Assembly (NCBI GenBank): GCA_937960785.1
Contig: CALGOZ010000035.1
Location: 1-24,015, forward strand
Direction: 5' to 3'
Length of the DNA: 24,015 nucleotides
From: an uncultured Pseudogracilibacillus sp.
GTDB lineage: Bacteria; Bacillota; Bacilli; Bacillales; Amphibacillaceae
The notes under the pieces are model-generated. The model made no database searches, was not told the DNA's origin, and saw nothing but the letters and a program-made list of their open reading frames with translations. The translations under genes were made by a program, and so were the position numbers. Of this stretch, positions 16,517 through 23,726 are shown one piece after another. Positions within the stretch are counted from its first letter, which is position 1; each line of letters begins with the position of its first letter.

Positions 16517-17401
16517 TTAACTTGTTTTTATTCCTTTCAATTGAATATCTTTTTTCAATTGAGCTAGCTGTTCCTCTGTAAGGGGCACGAGCGGTAAGCG
16601 CACGTCACCGACTGGTACACCAATTAAATTTAAGACCGCTTTTAACGGTGTCGGACTCGGTGCTGAAAACATCGCCTTAAAAGTCGGTAATAACTTTTGA
16701 TGTAGCTTACTTGCTTCTTGAATGTCTCCAGAATGAAAAGCATTGATCATCGCCTTCATATCGTTACCAACGACATGAGAAGATACGGAGACTGTCCCTT
16801 GACCGCCAATTGCTAACACTGGTAACGTTAAGCTATCATCCCCACTATATAAGACGAAATCATCATCCGTACGAGAGATAATCTCAGTCATCGCATCTAA
16901 GTCTGCACTAGCTTCTTTTACACTAAAAATATTATCTATTTCTGATAAACGGACAATCGTATCGACATCCATATTCACTGCTGTCCGGCCAGGAATATTA
17001 TACACCATGACCGGCAATGTCGTCGCTTCTGCAATTACTTTAAAATGCTCATACAAACCTTCTTGGGAAGGACGATTATAATAAGGAGCAACGACCATAA
17101 TTCCATCGACCCCAAGCGATTCGGCTTCCTTCGTTAATGAAATTGAAGACTTTGTATCGTTCGAACCCGTTCCAGCGATGACAGGAATCCGACCATCGAC
17201 CTCTTTTACCACATGCTGAAATAGCGATAATTTCTCTTCTGTCGATAATGTAGGGCTTTCCCCTGTCGTTCCTGCAACGACGAGAGAATCGGTACCATTT
17301 GCAATTAAATGATCGATTAGTTTCGACGTTGCCTCATAATCAATTTCTCCTTCTGCATTAAAAGGAGTTACCATCGCAGTGATTAGCTGACCAAAATTCA
17401 T
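16517..17401 (-). CDS. dapA: 4-hydroxy-tetrahydrodipicolinate synthase (DapA)
   Basis: Condenses pyruvate with aspartate semialdehyde, the first step dedicated to diaminopimelate and lysine. The 294-residue TIM barrel shows GTTGES (44-49, with the catalytic threonine), YNIPGRT (134-140, with Tyr134 and Arg139) and the Schiff-base Lys162 in FSVKEAS. Length is standard. ATG 17401 has AAAGGA 9 bases upstream. It is a single-gene unit with its own promoter, a lysine riboswitch leader and a terminator, standing apart from other lysine genes, so end-product feedback at transcription is expected. DapA-like aldolases (NanA, KdgD) share the fold, but the lysine riboswitch settles the assignment. Confidence 0.96.
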   Translation of the reverse strand: MNFGQLITAMVTPFNAEGEIDYEATSKLIDHLIANGTDSLVVAGTTGESPTLSTEEKLSLFQHVVKEVDGRIPVIAGTGSNDTKSSISLTKEAESLGVDGIMVVAPYYNRPSQEGLYEHFKVIAEATTLPVMVYNIPGRTAVNMDVDTIVRLSEIDNIFSVKEASADLDAMTEIISRTDDDFVLYSGDDSLTLPVLAIGGQGTVSVSSHVVGNDMKAMINAFHSGDIQEASKLHQKLLPTFKAMFSAPSPTPLKAVLNLIGVPVGDVRLPLVPLTEEQLAQLKKDIQLKGIKTS

Positions 17402-17460
17402 ATTTACACGTCCTTTATATTAATTTCCAACAATTTAATACGTTTTTACGATAAAGTAAC

Positions 17461-17496
17461 AAAACAAAAAAGCAACAACGAAGGGTCGCTGTTGCA
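17461..17496 (-). terminator. Riboswitch-controlled transcription attenuator of dapA
   Basis: On the minus strand GCAACAGCGA pairs with TCGTTGTTGC (17472-17495, one G-U pair) and is followed by TTTTTTGTTTT. Its 5' arm TGCAACAGC (17488-17496) can instead pair at 8 of 9 positions with GCTATTGCA at 17521-17529, which is an antiterminator. Confidence 0.85.
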
Positions 17497-17517
17497 TTAA
17501 AGTTATTTCGTAACTCC

Positions 17518-17697
17518 AAGTGCAATAGCCCTCCATATAGGTCCACTATATGACAGTCCTGCATTTGTTCAATACAGGCCCAACTTTAAGAATGCGAGAA
17601 GTCCTTAAAGCTTCGGCAAATTCCCCTTTCAATAACTTTCCTCGAAGTCCCACACTTCTCCGATTATTTACTCTTGGTCTTTGCGCCTCAATCACTT
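17518..17697 (-). ncRNA. Lysine riboswitch (L-box) in the dapA leader
   Basis: The minus strand carries the conserved L-box blocks in order: GAGGCGCAAAGACCAAGAGTA, with the usual G-A-rich loop, GAAAGGGGAATTTGCCGAAG, then GGACTGTCA and ATGGAGGGCTA. AAGTG at 17697-17693 can pair with CACTT at 17522-17518 to close P1. The element is about 180 bases, as usual. Lysine binding should stabilise P1, hide the antiterminator strand and let the terminator at 17472-17495 form, so dapA is turned off when lysine is plentiful. Confidence 0.93.
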
Positions 17698-17724
17698 TCA
17701 TTAAGTGCTATTTAATTTACTTGT

Positions 17725-17753
17725 AATATATCAGAAATAACTACGAGGTTCAA
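17725..17753 (-). promoter_or_regulatory. Promoter for the dapA riboswitch transcript
   Basis: On the minus strand TTGAAC (17753-17748), a 17-base spacer and TATATT (17730-17725); predicted start near 17718, just before the riboswitch. Confidence 0.7.
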
Positions 17754-17810
17754 GCATATCACATCATGAATTCCGCTTCATTTCTATATTTCTGAACGCT
17801 TTATTCCTAT

Positions 17811-17839
17811 TTGCAATTCCATGATTCCATCGATACAAT
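17811..17839 (+). promoter_or_regulatory. Promoter for the M20 amidohydrolase gene
   Basis: TTGCAA (17811-17816), a 17-base spacer and TACAAT (17834-17839); leader of about 40 bases. Confidence 0.5.
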
Positions 17840-17885
17840 AAAAATTATAAAGTTTTGTACGTTAAGGTACTAAAGGGGACATAAA

Positions 17886-19058
17886 ATGTTAGAAACCATT
17901 TTTAGAAAAATCGATGAACATTATGATGAATTTGTACAATTACGACGTTATTTACACGAACGTCCAGAATTATCCTTTCAGGAATATAAGACTGCAAAGT
18001 TTATCGCCGACTATTATAAAGATTTGCACATACCTGTTCAAACAAATATCGGTGGTAACGGAGTGATTGCGACCCTTAAAGGAGATTTACCAGGTAAAAC
18101 GATCGCTTTGCGTGCTGACTTTGATGCCTTACCTATTCAAGATGAAAAAGACGTACCTTATAAATCGAAGGTTCCTGGAGTAATGCATGCCTGTGGCCAC
18201 GATGCGCATACGGCTACGCTTTTAGTCTTAGCAAAAATTATCGCTCCATACAAAGCAAAGCTAAAAGGTACATTAGTTTTTCTCCATCAACATGCCGAGG
18301 AGTTACCTCCAGGTGGCGCAATTTCCATCGTGGAGTCGGGTGCTCTTAATGAAGTCGATTATATCTTCGGTAATCATTTTTGGTCTACTTTACCAGTTGG
18401 TACAATCGCTACCCGGGAAGACGTCTTTATGGCTGGCGCCGATCGATTCACTATTACCATACGCGGCAAAGGGGGTCATGGTGCATACCCGGAAGAAACG
18501 AAAGATGCAGTCGTGATCGGCTCTGAACTTGTCACCACATTACAAACAATCGTAAGTCGTAACCTATCTCCCCTAGAGACTGGAGTATTAACGATTGGAA
18601 AATTTGCTGCTGGAAATGCTTTTAACATAATCGCCGATGAAGCACATTTAGAAGGAACGATTCGATATTTAACTCCTAAAGCGAAGGAAACGATGAAGCG
18701 TTCGTTATATCGCATTACCGAAGGAATTTGTTCCGCAAAGGAAGCTACCTATTCCATCGAATATGAAGATGGATATCCACCTCTTGTCAACCATCAGAAA
18801 GAGACGGAATTAATTTATCAAGTTGCAGAAGAAATTCCAGAAGTAAATGAAGCTAAAAAAGCAAATATTCAACTTGCTGCAGAAGACTTTGCTTACTATT
18901 TAGAAAGAAAAAGAGGCGCCTTTTTCTTTACCGGTGCGATGAAAAAAGGAAATGAATACCCTCATCATCATCCTCGTTTCGACATTGATGAACGGGCCTT
19001 ACCAATTGCAGCAAAGGCTTTTATTACTGCTTTTTTCAAAGCACAGGAACTTGAATAA
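17886..19058 (+). CDS. M20 family amidohydrolase/peptidase (YhaA-like)
   Basis: Zinc- or manganese-dependent hydrolase of the M20D group, which removes acyl groups from N-acyl amino acids or related amides; the substrate cannot be told from the sequence. Seen: HERPELSFQEY near 24-34, LRADFDALP near 76-84, metal motif HACGHDAHTATLL near 100-112, catalytic HAEELPPGG near 136-144, dimerisation-domain GGHGAYPEE near 197-205, and C-terminal AEDFAYYLER and HHHPRFDIDE. The 390-residue length is standard and no motif is missing. ATG 17886 has AAAGGGG 7 bases upstream. Position between the ecs genes and the yhgC-pbpF block matches B. subtilis yhaA. Monocistronic. Confidence 0.88.
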   Translation: MLETIFRKIDEHYDEFVQLRRYLHERPELSFQEYKTAKFIADYYKDLHIPVQTNIGGNGVIATLKGDLPGKTIALRADFDALPIQDEKDVPYKSKVPGVMHACGHDAHTATLLVLAKIIAPYKAKLKGTLVFLHQHAEELPPGGAISIVESGALNEVDYIFGNHFWSTLPVGTIATREDVFMAGADRFTITIRGKGGHGAYPEETKDAVVIGSELVTTLQTIVSRNLSPLETGVLTIGKFAAGNAFNIIADEAHLEGTIRYLTPKAKETMKRSLYRITEGICSAKEATYSIEYEDGYPPLVNHQKETELIYQVAEEIPEVNEAKKANIQLAAEDFAYYLERKRGAFFFTGAMKKGNEYPHHHPRFDIDERALPIAAKAFITAFFKAQELE

Positions 19059-19089
19059 AGAAATCGAACAATAAACACCTTGTAAACTG

Positions 19090-19133
19090 CACCCCTGAGT
19101 TAGACTAAGTTCTATCTGAAAGGGGTGTTTGCT
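19090..19133 (+). terminator. Terminator of the M20 gene, resembling abutted IS3-type ends
   Basis: CACCCCT (19090-19096) pairs with AGGGGTG (19121-19127) around an inner TAGA/TCTA stem, followed by TTTGCTTATTT. The left part, TGTAAACTGCACCCCTGAGT followed by TAGAC, looks like an IS3-family terminal repeat. Confidence 0.65.
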
Positions 19134-19216
19134 TATTTATAATTGAAAGCTCTGAAGCATACTATTGTCTTTTTGAAAGTGTATGTTAGTAACTAATTGC
19201 TAACAAAACAACAAAA

Positions 19217-19254
19217 TGCCCCTAAAGCTACATCTGAAAGTTACTTTAGAGGCA
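19217..19254 (-). terminator. Terminator of ecsAB (repeat-family hairpin C)
   Basis: TGCCCCTAAAGCTAC (19217-19231) pairs imperfectly (12 of 15) with GTTACTTTAGAGGCA (19240-19254). On the minus strand it is followed by TTTTGTTGTTTTG. Its left arm is nearly identical to that of the hairpin at 15335. Confidence 0.65.
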
Positions 19255-19292
19255 CAACTATTGGTAAGTCGAATTAATTTTGTATTAGAAAA

Positions 19293-20510
19293 TTAACCTC
19301 GTTCGGCCAACTTCCCTTTCACATAGAAATAGTGGAACGTAAAGGTAAAAATCAAACCAAGAACTAACATTGCGACAAAAAGTAACCACTGTTGTAAAAA
19401 GAGAAACACAAGCGATAAAAGGACGACTTGAATTTGCGATAAACGAATCGCAAACGAAAGAAAAGCCTCCCGCTTCCCTTCTTCCTGTAAAGGATATAAA
19501 TCGAGCCAAACATTCATTCGATGATGGTAAAATAAGGTCTGCAGTTGAAAGCTTGTCATATATAAAAACAACAAGGCTAAAGCAACCTTTAGTAATGGAT
19601 TCGGTACAAAAATAATTACGACAATCGCAAGTATCGTTAAACGAACATACAAGGAAAAATAATCACCACTTCGCAAAAACGTCAACCGATATAAATAGGC
19701 GAACGTATACGATTGGCGAAAAGGGATTTGACGGTGAACAATATTTGCCAAGAAGCGTCGCTTACGAATCCGGGTGTCAACTTGAGGGACTTCTGCAAAA
19801 AGACTGACAAATTGATAAAATTTTGCTAAACGTGTTTCATCATTTTTAATTAATCGTTCCCAATTCATCCGCTTTTCCTGAATGTAAAAAAAGTATACTC
19901 CGTTTAAGTAAATGACATATACTATCCCCATCCATAAAAAATATTCATGGGTTAACAATGTATAGAAAAAGAAAAACGTTAAAACAGCTCGAAAAGCCCG
20001 TTCTACATATTGAGCGGGATGATACTTGCGCTGTAACATACGCCAATGGAGCGTTAAATTCCAAGCTTTTATTAAAAGAACGACCGCTACAATCATTACA
20101 TTAAATAGCGTATCTCGCTCAGGATAAAAGGCAAAATATAGCGGACCTAAACTTGCGATTACGATAAACACAAGATACAGTTGCATTACATAGTTATACA
20201 ATAACGCATAAATAAAATATTGTTGTAATGCTTTTTCTTGCACGATTAAAAACACTTGATCCGGCCGTTTCAAAAAAAGTTGTAACGGATTATAAAGGAC
20301 AACGAATGTAAATAACAAAGCAATGACTAAAGCTGCGGGGAAAGTTTCTGGCACATCCGATAACCAACGTTGGTAATAGACGGCTGCGGTGACGATTAAA
20401 AATAAAATCGCAATCATGAAATGCCCGTTAAAAATATAACGTAAATAACGATTAAGTAAACGTACGTGGGCACTAATTCGCTCTTTGAACAACTCTTTTA
20501 CATTAAGCAT
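19293..20510 (-). CDS. ecsB: ABC transporter permease EcsB
   Basis: Membrane component of the Ecs ABC transporter, which in B. subtilis is needed for normal protein secretion, competence and site-2-protease activity; the exported substrate is not settled. The 405-residue protein has two hydrophobic blocks, helices in about 35-190 and about 290-400, separated by a charged loop rich in Arg and Lys (about 220-280), the usual EcsB shape. No enzymatic motifs. Start is ATG 20510 with AAGGA 8 bases upstream; it overlaps the ecsA stop by 8 bases, so translation is coupled. The ecsC gene found next in B. subtilis is absent: after ecsB comes a terminator and the convergent M20 gene. Confidence 0.9.
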   Translation of the reverse strand: MLNVKELFKERISAHVRLLNRYLRYIFNGHFMIAILFLIVTAAVYYQRWLSDVPETFPAALVIALLFTFVVLYNPLQLFLKRPDQVFLIVQEKALQQYFIYALLYNYVMQLYLVFIVIASLGPLYFAFYPERDTLFNVMIVAVVLLIKAWNLTLHWRMLQRKYHPAQYVERAFRAVLTFFFFYTLLTHEYFLWMGIVYVIYLNGVYFFYIQEKRMNWERLIKNDETRLAKFYQFVSLFAEVPQVDTRIRKRRFLANIVHRQIPFRQSYTFAYLYRLTFLRSGDYFSLYVRLTILAIVVIIFVPNPLLKVALALLFLYMTSFQLQTLFYHHRMNVWLDLYPLQEEGKREAFLSFAIRLSQIQVVLLSLVFLFLQQWLLFVAMLVLGLIFTFTFHYFYVKGKLAERG

Positions 20511-21246
20511 AAGCGTCATCCTTCGTAAGCTCGATATAAATATCATCTAAGCTCGCCCCAGCCATTCGAAATTGTGACTGCAACTCTTCGATTGTCCCTT
20601 CGGCCCGAATTCTACCTTCGTGTAAAATAATAAACCGATCGCAATATTTTTCTGCTGTCGCTAATATATGGGTCGACATAAGGACTGCCGCTCCTTGGTC
20701 GCGCATCTTTTGCATCCATTCTAAGTACGATTGAATGCCTAAGGGATCGAGCCCGACAAAAGGCTCATCGACGATATATAAGCTCGGTTCGATTAAAAAA
20801 GCATTCATAATCATTACTTTCTGTCTCATCCCTTTAGAAAAATGGACAGGAAACCAGTCGATATATCGCTCCATACGAAAGGCTTTGAGCAATGATTGTA
20901 AGCGACTTTCAAAAGTTGCTTCATCGATCTCATAAGCCATCGCTGTCAAACGTAAATGTTCATATAAGGTTAATTCCTCGTATAAAATCGGTTGTTCCGG
21001 TATAAAACCAATTTGTTTACGATAATTAGTCGTATCTTCTTTCATTGTTTTCCCATTTATTTTAATCGTTCCTTTTCTCTCTTGTAAAAGACCGATAATA
21101 TGTTTAATTGTCGTACTTTTACCGGCACCGTTTAAACCGATTAAACCGACGATCTCCGCTTCTTTTACAGAAAAAGTTATATCGTGGAGTACATCCCGTT
21201 GAGCATAGCCACCAGTCAACTGTTCTACTTCTAAAATTCGTCGCAT
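20503..21246 (-). CDS. ecsA: ABC transporter ATP-binding protein EcsA
   Basis: Cytosolic ATPase of the Ecs transporter. All ABC motifs are present: Walker A GLNGAGKST at 37-45, signature HFSKGMRQKV, Walker B LYIVDEP followed by GLDP, and the switch histidine in MSTHILATAE. At 247 residues it equals B. subtilis EcsA. The chosen start is ATG 21246, preceded by GAGGGTGA with 5 bases spacing; GTG codons at 21261 and 21255 are in or before the ribosome site. It overlaps ecsB by 8 bases. A perfect 15-base palindrome lies 27-41 bases upstream and may be an operator or part of the promoter. The gene is divergent from hit, as in B. subtilis. Confidence 0.95.
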   Translation of the reverse strand: MRRILEVEQLTGGYAQRDVLHDITFSVKEAEIVGLIGLNGAGKSTTIKHIIGLLQERKGTIKINGKTMKEDTTNYRKQIGFIPEQPILYEELTLYEHLRLTAMAYEIDEATFESRLQSLLKAFRMERYIDWFPVHFSKGMRQKVMIMNAFLIEPSLYIVDEPFVGLDPLGIQSYLEWMQKMRDQGAAVLMSTHILATAEKYCDRFIILHEGRIRAEGTIEELQSQFRMAGASLDDIYIELTKDDAYA

Positions 21247-21272
21247 AATCGTCACCCTCACTTCAATAATTA

Positions 21273-21287
21273 CTATATAGTATATAG
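21273..21287. promoter_or_regulatory. Perfect palindrome in the ecsA upstream region
   Basis: CTATATAGTATATAG: two 7-base arms around one central G, 27 bases before the ecsA start. It contains a TATACT on the minus strand that could be a -10 box. GntR-type repressors often bind such sites near transporter genes, but no regulator gene is in the window. Confidence 0.4.
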
Positions 21288-21359
21288 CATTTTTTTAACC
21301 GATGTATATAATTTTAATTTTTGCTAACAATAACAAATGAAGAAATGAAGCGAGCCATT

Positions 21360-21539
21360 TTATCCTTTTTCATAAGTCGATAAAATGCAAATCGTGTCGC
21401 TACTTTCCAAAGGAATCGTTCGACCTTGTTCCTTACGGTAACGACTTGTTACCCGTACAATTGGAAATGTAACAATGAACCGCATCGAGTGATGCATACT
21501 AATGTCCCCGAAATCTACACATGATTGTGCTTGCAACAT
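21360..21539 (-). CDS. Uncharacterised small protein (59 aa) upstream of ecsA
   Basis: Open frame from ATG 21539 to TAA 21360, preceded by an in-frame stop. I do not recognise a family. It begins MLQAQSCVDFGDIS, has two cysteines (7 and 37), a central FIVTFPIVRVTSRYRKEQ with a basic patch, and ends STYEKG; no membrane segment. Codon choice looks like that of neighbouring genes. The ribosome site of ATG 21539 is weak (AAGAAGAA); an internal ATG at 21497 has GGGGA 7 bases upstream and would give 45 residues. It is 113 bases before ecsA on the same strand, so possibly co-transcribed. A candidate promoter is TTGTTC (21618-21613), 17 bases, TAAAAT (21595-21590). This fills most of the 509-base gap between ecsA and hit. 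It could still be non-coding. Confidence 0.5.
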   Translation of the reverse strand: MLQAQSCVDFGDISMHHSMRFIVTFPIVRVTSRYRKEQGRTIPLESSDTICILSTYEKG

Positions 21540-21551
21540 TTCTTCTTAAGG

Positions 21552-21596
21552 CAGACTACGTAATTCGACGCTTACGTAGTCTGTTGTTTATTTTAA
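21552..21596 (+). terminator. Strong hairpin with U-tract in the ecsA-hit gap
   Basis: A perfect 12-bp stem CAGACTACGTAA / TTACGTAGTCTG (21552-21563, 21572-21583) with an 8-base loop, followed on the plus strand by TTGTTTATTTTAA. It looks like a plus-strand intrinsic terminator, yet no plus-strand gene precedes it. On the minus strand it would be the first structure in the leader of the 59-aa ORF. Confidence 0.6.
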
Positions 21597-21600
21597 TGGA

Positions 21601-21629
21601 TTGACAGACATTGAACAACAAAGTAAAGT
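21601..21629 (+). promoter_or_regulatory. Candidate promoter for hit and the YtxH-type gene
   Basis: Perfect -35 TTGACA (21601-21606), a 17-base spacer and TAAAGT (21624-21629). It predicts a leader of about 120 bases. A TATAAT closer to the gene (21733-21738) lacks a -35 and would leave almost no ribosome site. Confidence 0.4.
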
Positions 21630-21755
21630 AGCACGTACACGTTGATTTTTTCATTACAAATACATAAATATAAGTAATCTATTCGTTCATATACTTGTTT
21701 TTCATTTTGTGTTAAAATGATGATGAATGACAATATAATAGGAGTTGGATAGGAA

Positions 21756-22181
21756 ATGAAACACGATGATTGTCTATTTTGTCGCATTATCGAAGGAACG
21801 ATTCCGTCGGCAAAAGTTTACGAAGATGAACACGTTTATGCCTTCTTAGATATTAGCCAAGTAACAGATGGGCATACTCTCGTCATTCCAAAACAACATG
21901 CACAAGATATTTATGATCTTCCGGAAGATATCGCCGCAGAACTATTTAGACGTGTCCCGAAAATTGCAAAAGCAATTAAGCGCGCTTACAAACCAGCAGG
22001 GATTAACTTATTAAACAACAATGAAGTCGCTGCTGGACAATCGGTTTTCCATTTACATATTCACCTAATTCCTCGCTATGGAAATGATGGATTCGATGCA
22101 AAATGGATCACTCGTGACGATCAATTTACGCCAGAAGAATTACAGCAAATGGCTAAAAAAATTGCTGAGGAAATTAAATAA
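21756..22181 (+). CDS. hit: HIT family nucleotide hydrolase/transferase (Hit)
   Basis: Histidine-triad protein of the HINT/PKCI branch, cleaving nucleoside phosphoramidates or related adenylates; the physiological substrate is unknown. The triad HLHIHL is at residues 99-104 (His99, His101, His103), with IPR after it, and the upstream YAFLDISQVTDGHTLVIPK block is typical. An N-terminal CLFC (Cys6, Cys9) with His48 fits the structural zinc site of Bacillus Hit. 141 residues, full length. ATG 21756 has AGGA close by and GGAG farther upstream. Divergent from ecsAB and 27 bases before the YtxH-type gene, with which it probably forms an operon. Confidence 0.93.
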   Translation: MKHDDCLFCRIIEGTIPSAKVYEDEHVYAFLDISQVTDGHTLVIPKQHAQDIYDLPEDIAAELFRRVPKIAKAIKRAYKPAGINLLNNNEVAAGQSVFHLHIHLIPRYGNDGFDAKWITRDDQFTPEELQQMAKKIAEEIK

Positions 22182-22208
22182 TGAACATATAGAAAGGACC
22201 GATGTTTG

Positions 22209-22580
22209 ATGTCAAAATCAAAATCAATTTTTCTTGGTCTCTTAATTGGTGGGGCAGTAAGTGCAACTATCACCTTACTAGCTACGCCTTCAACAGGCAA
22301 GGAAATACGTAGAAAAATAATCAATCAAAGTTTAGAATGGAAAAGAATCGTCGACGATATTATTAAAGAGGGGCTTTATTTAAAAAAACAAATTGCTAAA
22401 ACCTCCAAAGAAGGAGTCGCCCTCATTAACGAACTTACGACGGAAATGAAAGAGTCGATTGAGGAATGGAAATCAGCAATCGAGCCCCATCAAGAAAATA
22501 TACATGACTATTTAGAACAAATCGAAGCGAGCATTAAAGATTTAGAAGCGAAAATTCAAGCTCAAAACAATCAATCATAA
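22209..22580 (+). CDS. YtxH domain-containing protein (YhaH-like)
   Basis: Small protein of 123 residues with an N-terminal hydrophobic glycine-rich segment (about 7-27, LGLLIGGAVSATITLLA) followed by the TPSTGKEIR motif that marks YtxH proteins, then a long charged helical region (about 35-120) likely to form coiled coil. Expected to be membrane-anchored with a cytosolic tail; function unknown, and relatives are general-stress genes. Start ATG 22209 (a TTG directly before it is an alternative) with AAAGGA 11 bases upstream. Second gene of the hit operon, ended by a strong terminator. Position between hit and prsA matches B. subtilis yhaH. Confidence 0.82.
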   Translation: MSKSKSIFLGLLIGGAVSATITLLATPSTGKEIRRKIINQSLEWKRIVDDIIKEGLYLKKQIAKTSKEGVALINELTTEMKESIEEWKSAIEPHQENIHDYLEQIEASIKDLEAKIQAQNNQS

Positions 22581-22592
22581 AAATTCCGACGA

Positions 22593-22633
22593 TGAAGAAG
22601 GTTCCTTCGTGGCCTTCTTCAATCTTTTATTTT
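22593..22633 (+). terminator. Intrinsic terminator of the hit operon
   Basis: Perfect 9-bp stem TGAAGAAGG / CCTTCTTCA (22593-22601, 22613-22621), 11-base loop, followed by ATCTTTTATTTT. Confidence 0.8.
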
Positions 22634-22730
22634 ACTTGATTTTTATTTATGAAATAGGATACATATGTTATTCTTTAACAAGGACAAAATTTGCCTAAAA
22701 GATTTAAAGTTTAATTAGAGGAGTGGAAAA

Positions 22731-23600
22731 ATGAAAAGAGCGATTATTGCGATTGTCGCCATCGTTATGATGTTGACAATTGCTGCTTGCGATTCGACGG
22801 ACCAAGAAGTCGTCGTCGAAACAAAAGCAGGTAATATTACGAAAGAAGAATTTTACGAACAGCTAAAGGATCATAGCGGTGCTGAAGTGCTACAGTCGAT
22901 GATTACCTTCGTCGTCCTTTCTGATATTTACGAAGTGACAGATGAAGAGGTAAACGAAGAACTAGAACGGTTAAAAGAGTCTGTCGGCGATGAGTACGAG
23001 GAGATTCTTGAAGCACAAAATATTACCGAAGACGATTTAAAAGCTGATATTCGTAACGGTTTAATTATTGATAAGGCATATACCGAGGGAATCGAAGTTA
23101 CCGATGAAGAAATCGAAAAATATTACGAGCGAATGAATTTAGAAATTAATGCTCGACATATTTTAGTCGATGATGAGGAGACTGCAAAAGAAGTAAAAGA
23201 GAAACTCGATGACGGTGAAGATTTCGCTAAACTTGCAAAAGAATATTCGACTGACAGCTCGAATGCAGAAGATGGTGGCGAACTAGGCTTCTTTACTGTA
23301 GGTTCGATGGTTCCGGAATTTGAAGATGTCGCTTTTAATTTAGAAGTCGGCGATATTAGCGACCCGGTTGAAACAGATTTCGGCTTCCACATTATCGAGC
23401 TACTCGAAGTAAAAGAGCTCGATGAAGACATCGGTAGCTTGGAAGAAAACGAGGACGAAATTCGTCAAATGATTATCGACTCGAAAGTAGACCAAGAAGA
23501 AGCGATGAACCGTATTCAACAATTAATCGACGAAGCGGATGTTAAAATCAAAATTAAAGAGTTTGAAGATTTACTTGAGCAACCCGAAGCTTTAGGCTAA
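22731..23600 (+). CDS. prsA: Foldase lipoprotein PrsA (peptidyl-prolyl isomerase)
   Basis: Extracytoplasmic lipoprotein that helps secreted proteins and penicillin-binding proteins fold after Sec export. Seen: a lipoprotein signal with lipobox TIAAC (modified Cys20), an N-terminal helical chaperone region (about 25-130), and a parvulin-type PPIase domain (about 137-230) with ARHILV, FAKLAKEYSTDSS, GGELGFF, MVPEFEDVAF and FGFHIIEL. The C-terminal helical lobe resumes after it. 289 residues, normal. Strikingly rich in Asp and Glu throughout, as in secreted proteins of salt- or alkali-adapted Bacillaceae. ATG 22731 has AGAGGAG 7 bases upstream. Monocistronic; TTGATT (22636-22641), 18 bases, TACATA (22660-22665) is a poor promoter candidate. 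Confidence 0.95.
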   Translation: MKRAIIAIVAIVMMLTIAACDSTDQEVVVETKAGNITKEEFYEQLKDHSGAEVLQSMITFVVLSDIYEVTDEEVNEELERLKESVGDEYEEILEAQNITEDDLKADIRNGLIIDKAYTEGIEVTDEEIEKYYERMNLEINARHILVDDEETAKEVKEKLDDGEDFAKLAKEYSTDSSNAEDGGELGFFTVGSMVPEFEDVAFNLEVGDISDPVETDFGFHIIELLEVKELDEDIGSLEENEDEIRQMIIDSKVDQEEAMNRIQQLIDEADVKIKIKEFEDLLEQPEALG

Positions 23601-23623
23601 ATAATAGGACAATCATCATTTAT

Positions 23624-23685
23624 GAGGTTGGGAAAAAGTCTAGCAAATAAAATGGGGACTGGGACAAACACCAGCAAATAAAATG
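23624..23685 (+). repeat. Tandem pair of 31-base repeats downstream of prsA
   Basis: Units 23624-23654 and 23655-23685 are identical at 24 of 31 positions and share GCAAATAAAATG exactly. The GGGACTGGGACAAA-like part resembles intergenic repeats found in many copies in low-GC Firmicutes genomes. Confidence 0.7.
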
Positions 23686-23726
23686 ACGGTGTTCAGTTAT
23701 ACTGAGCACCGTTTCTTTTATTTTTG
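23686..23726 (+). terminator. Terminator of prsA
   Basis: ACGGTGTTCAG (23686-23696) pairs with CTGAGCACCGT (23702-23712) with one G-U-type mismatch, followed by TTCTTTTATTTTT. The A-rich end of the preceding repeat (AAATAAAA) can extend the stem with that T-run. Confidence 0.8.

Noticed and set aside
21593..21787. Minus-strand open frame across the hit start
   Set aside because: It overlaps the promoter and start of hit, is rich in low-complexity AT codons and has no convincing ribosome site.
23123..23431. Serine-rich minus-strand open frame of 102 codons inside prsA
   Set aside because: It is the complement of the Asp/Glu-rich PPIase region (GAA/GAT codons read as serine-type codons) and not a separate gene.
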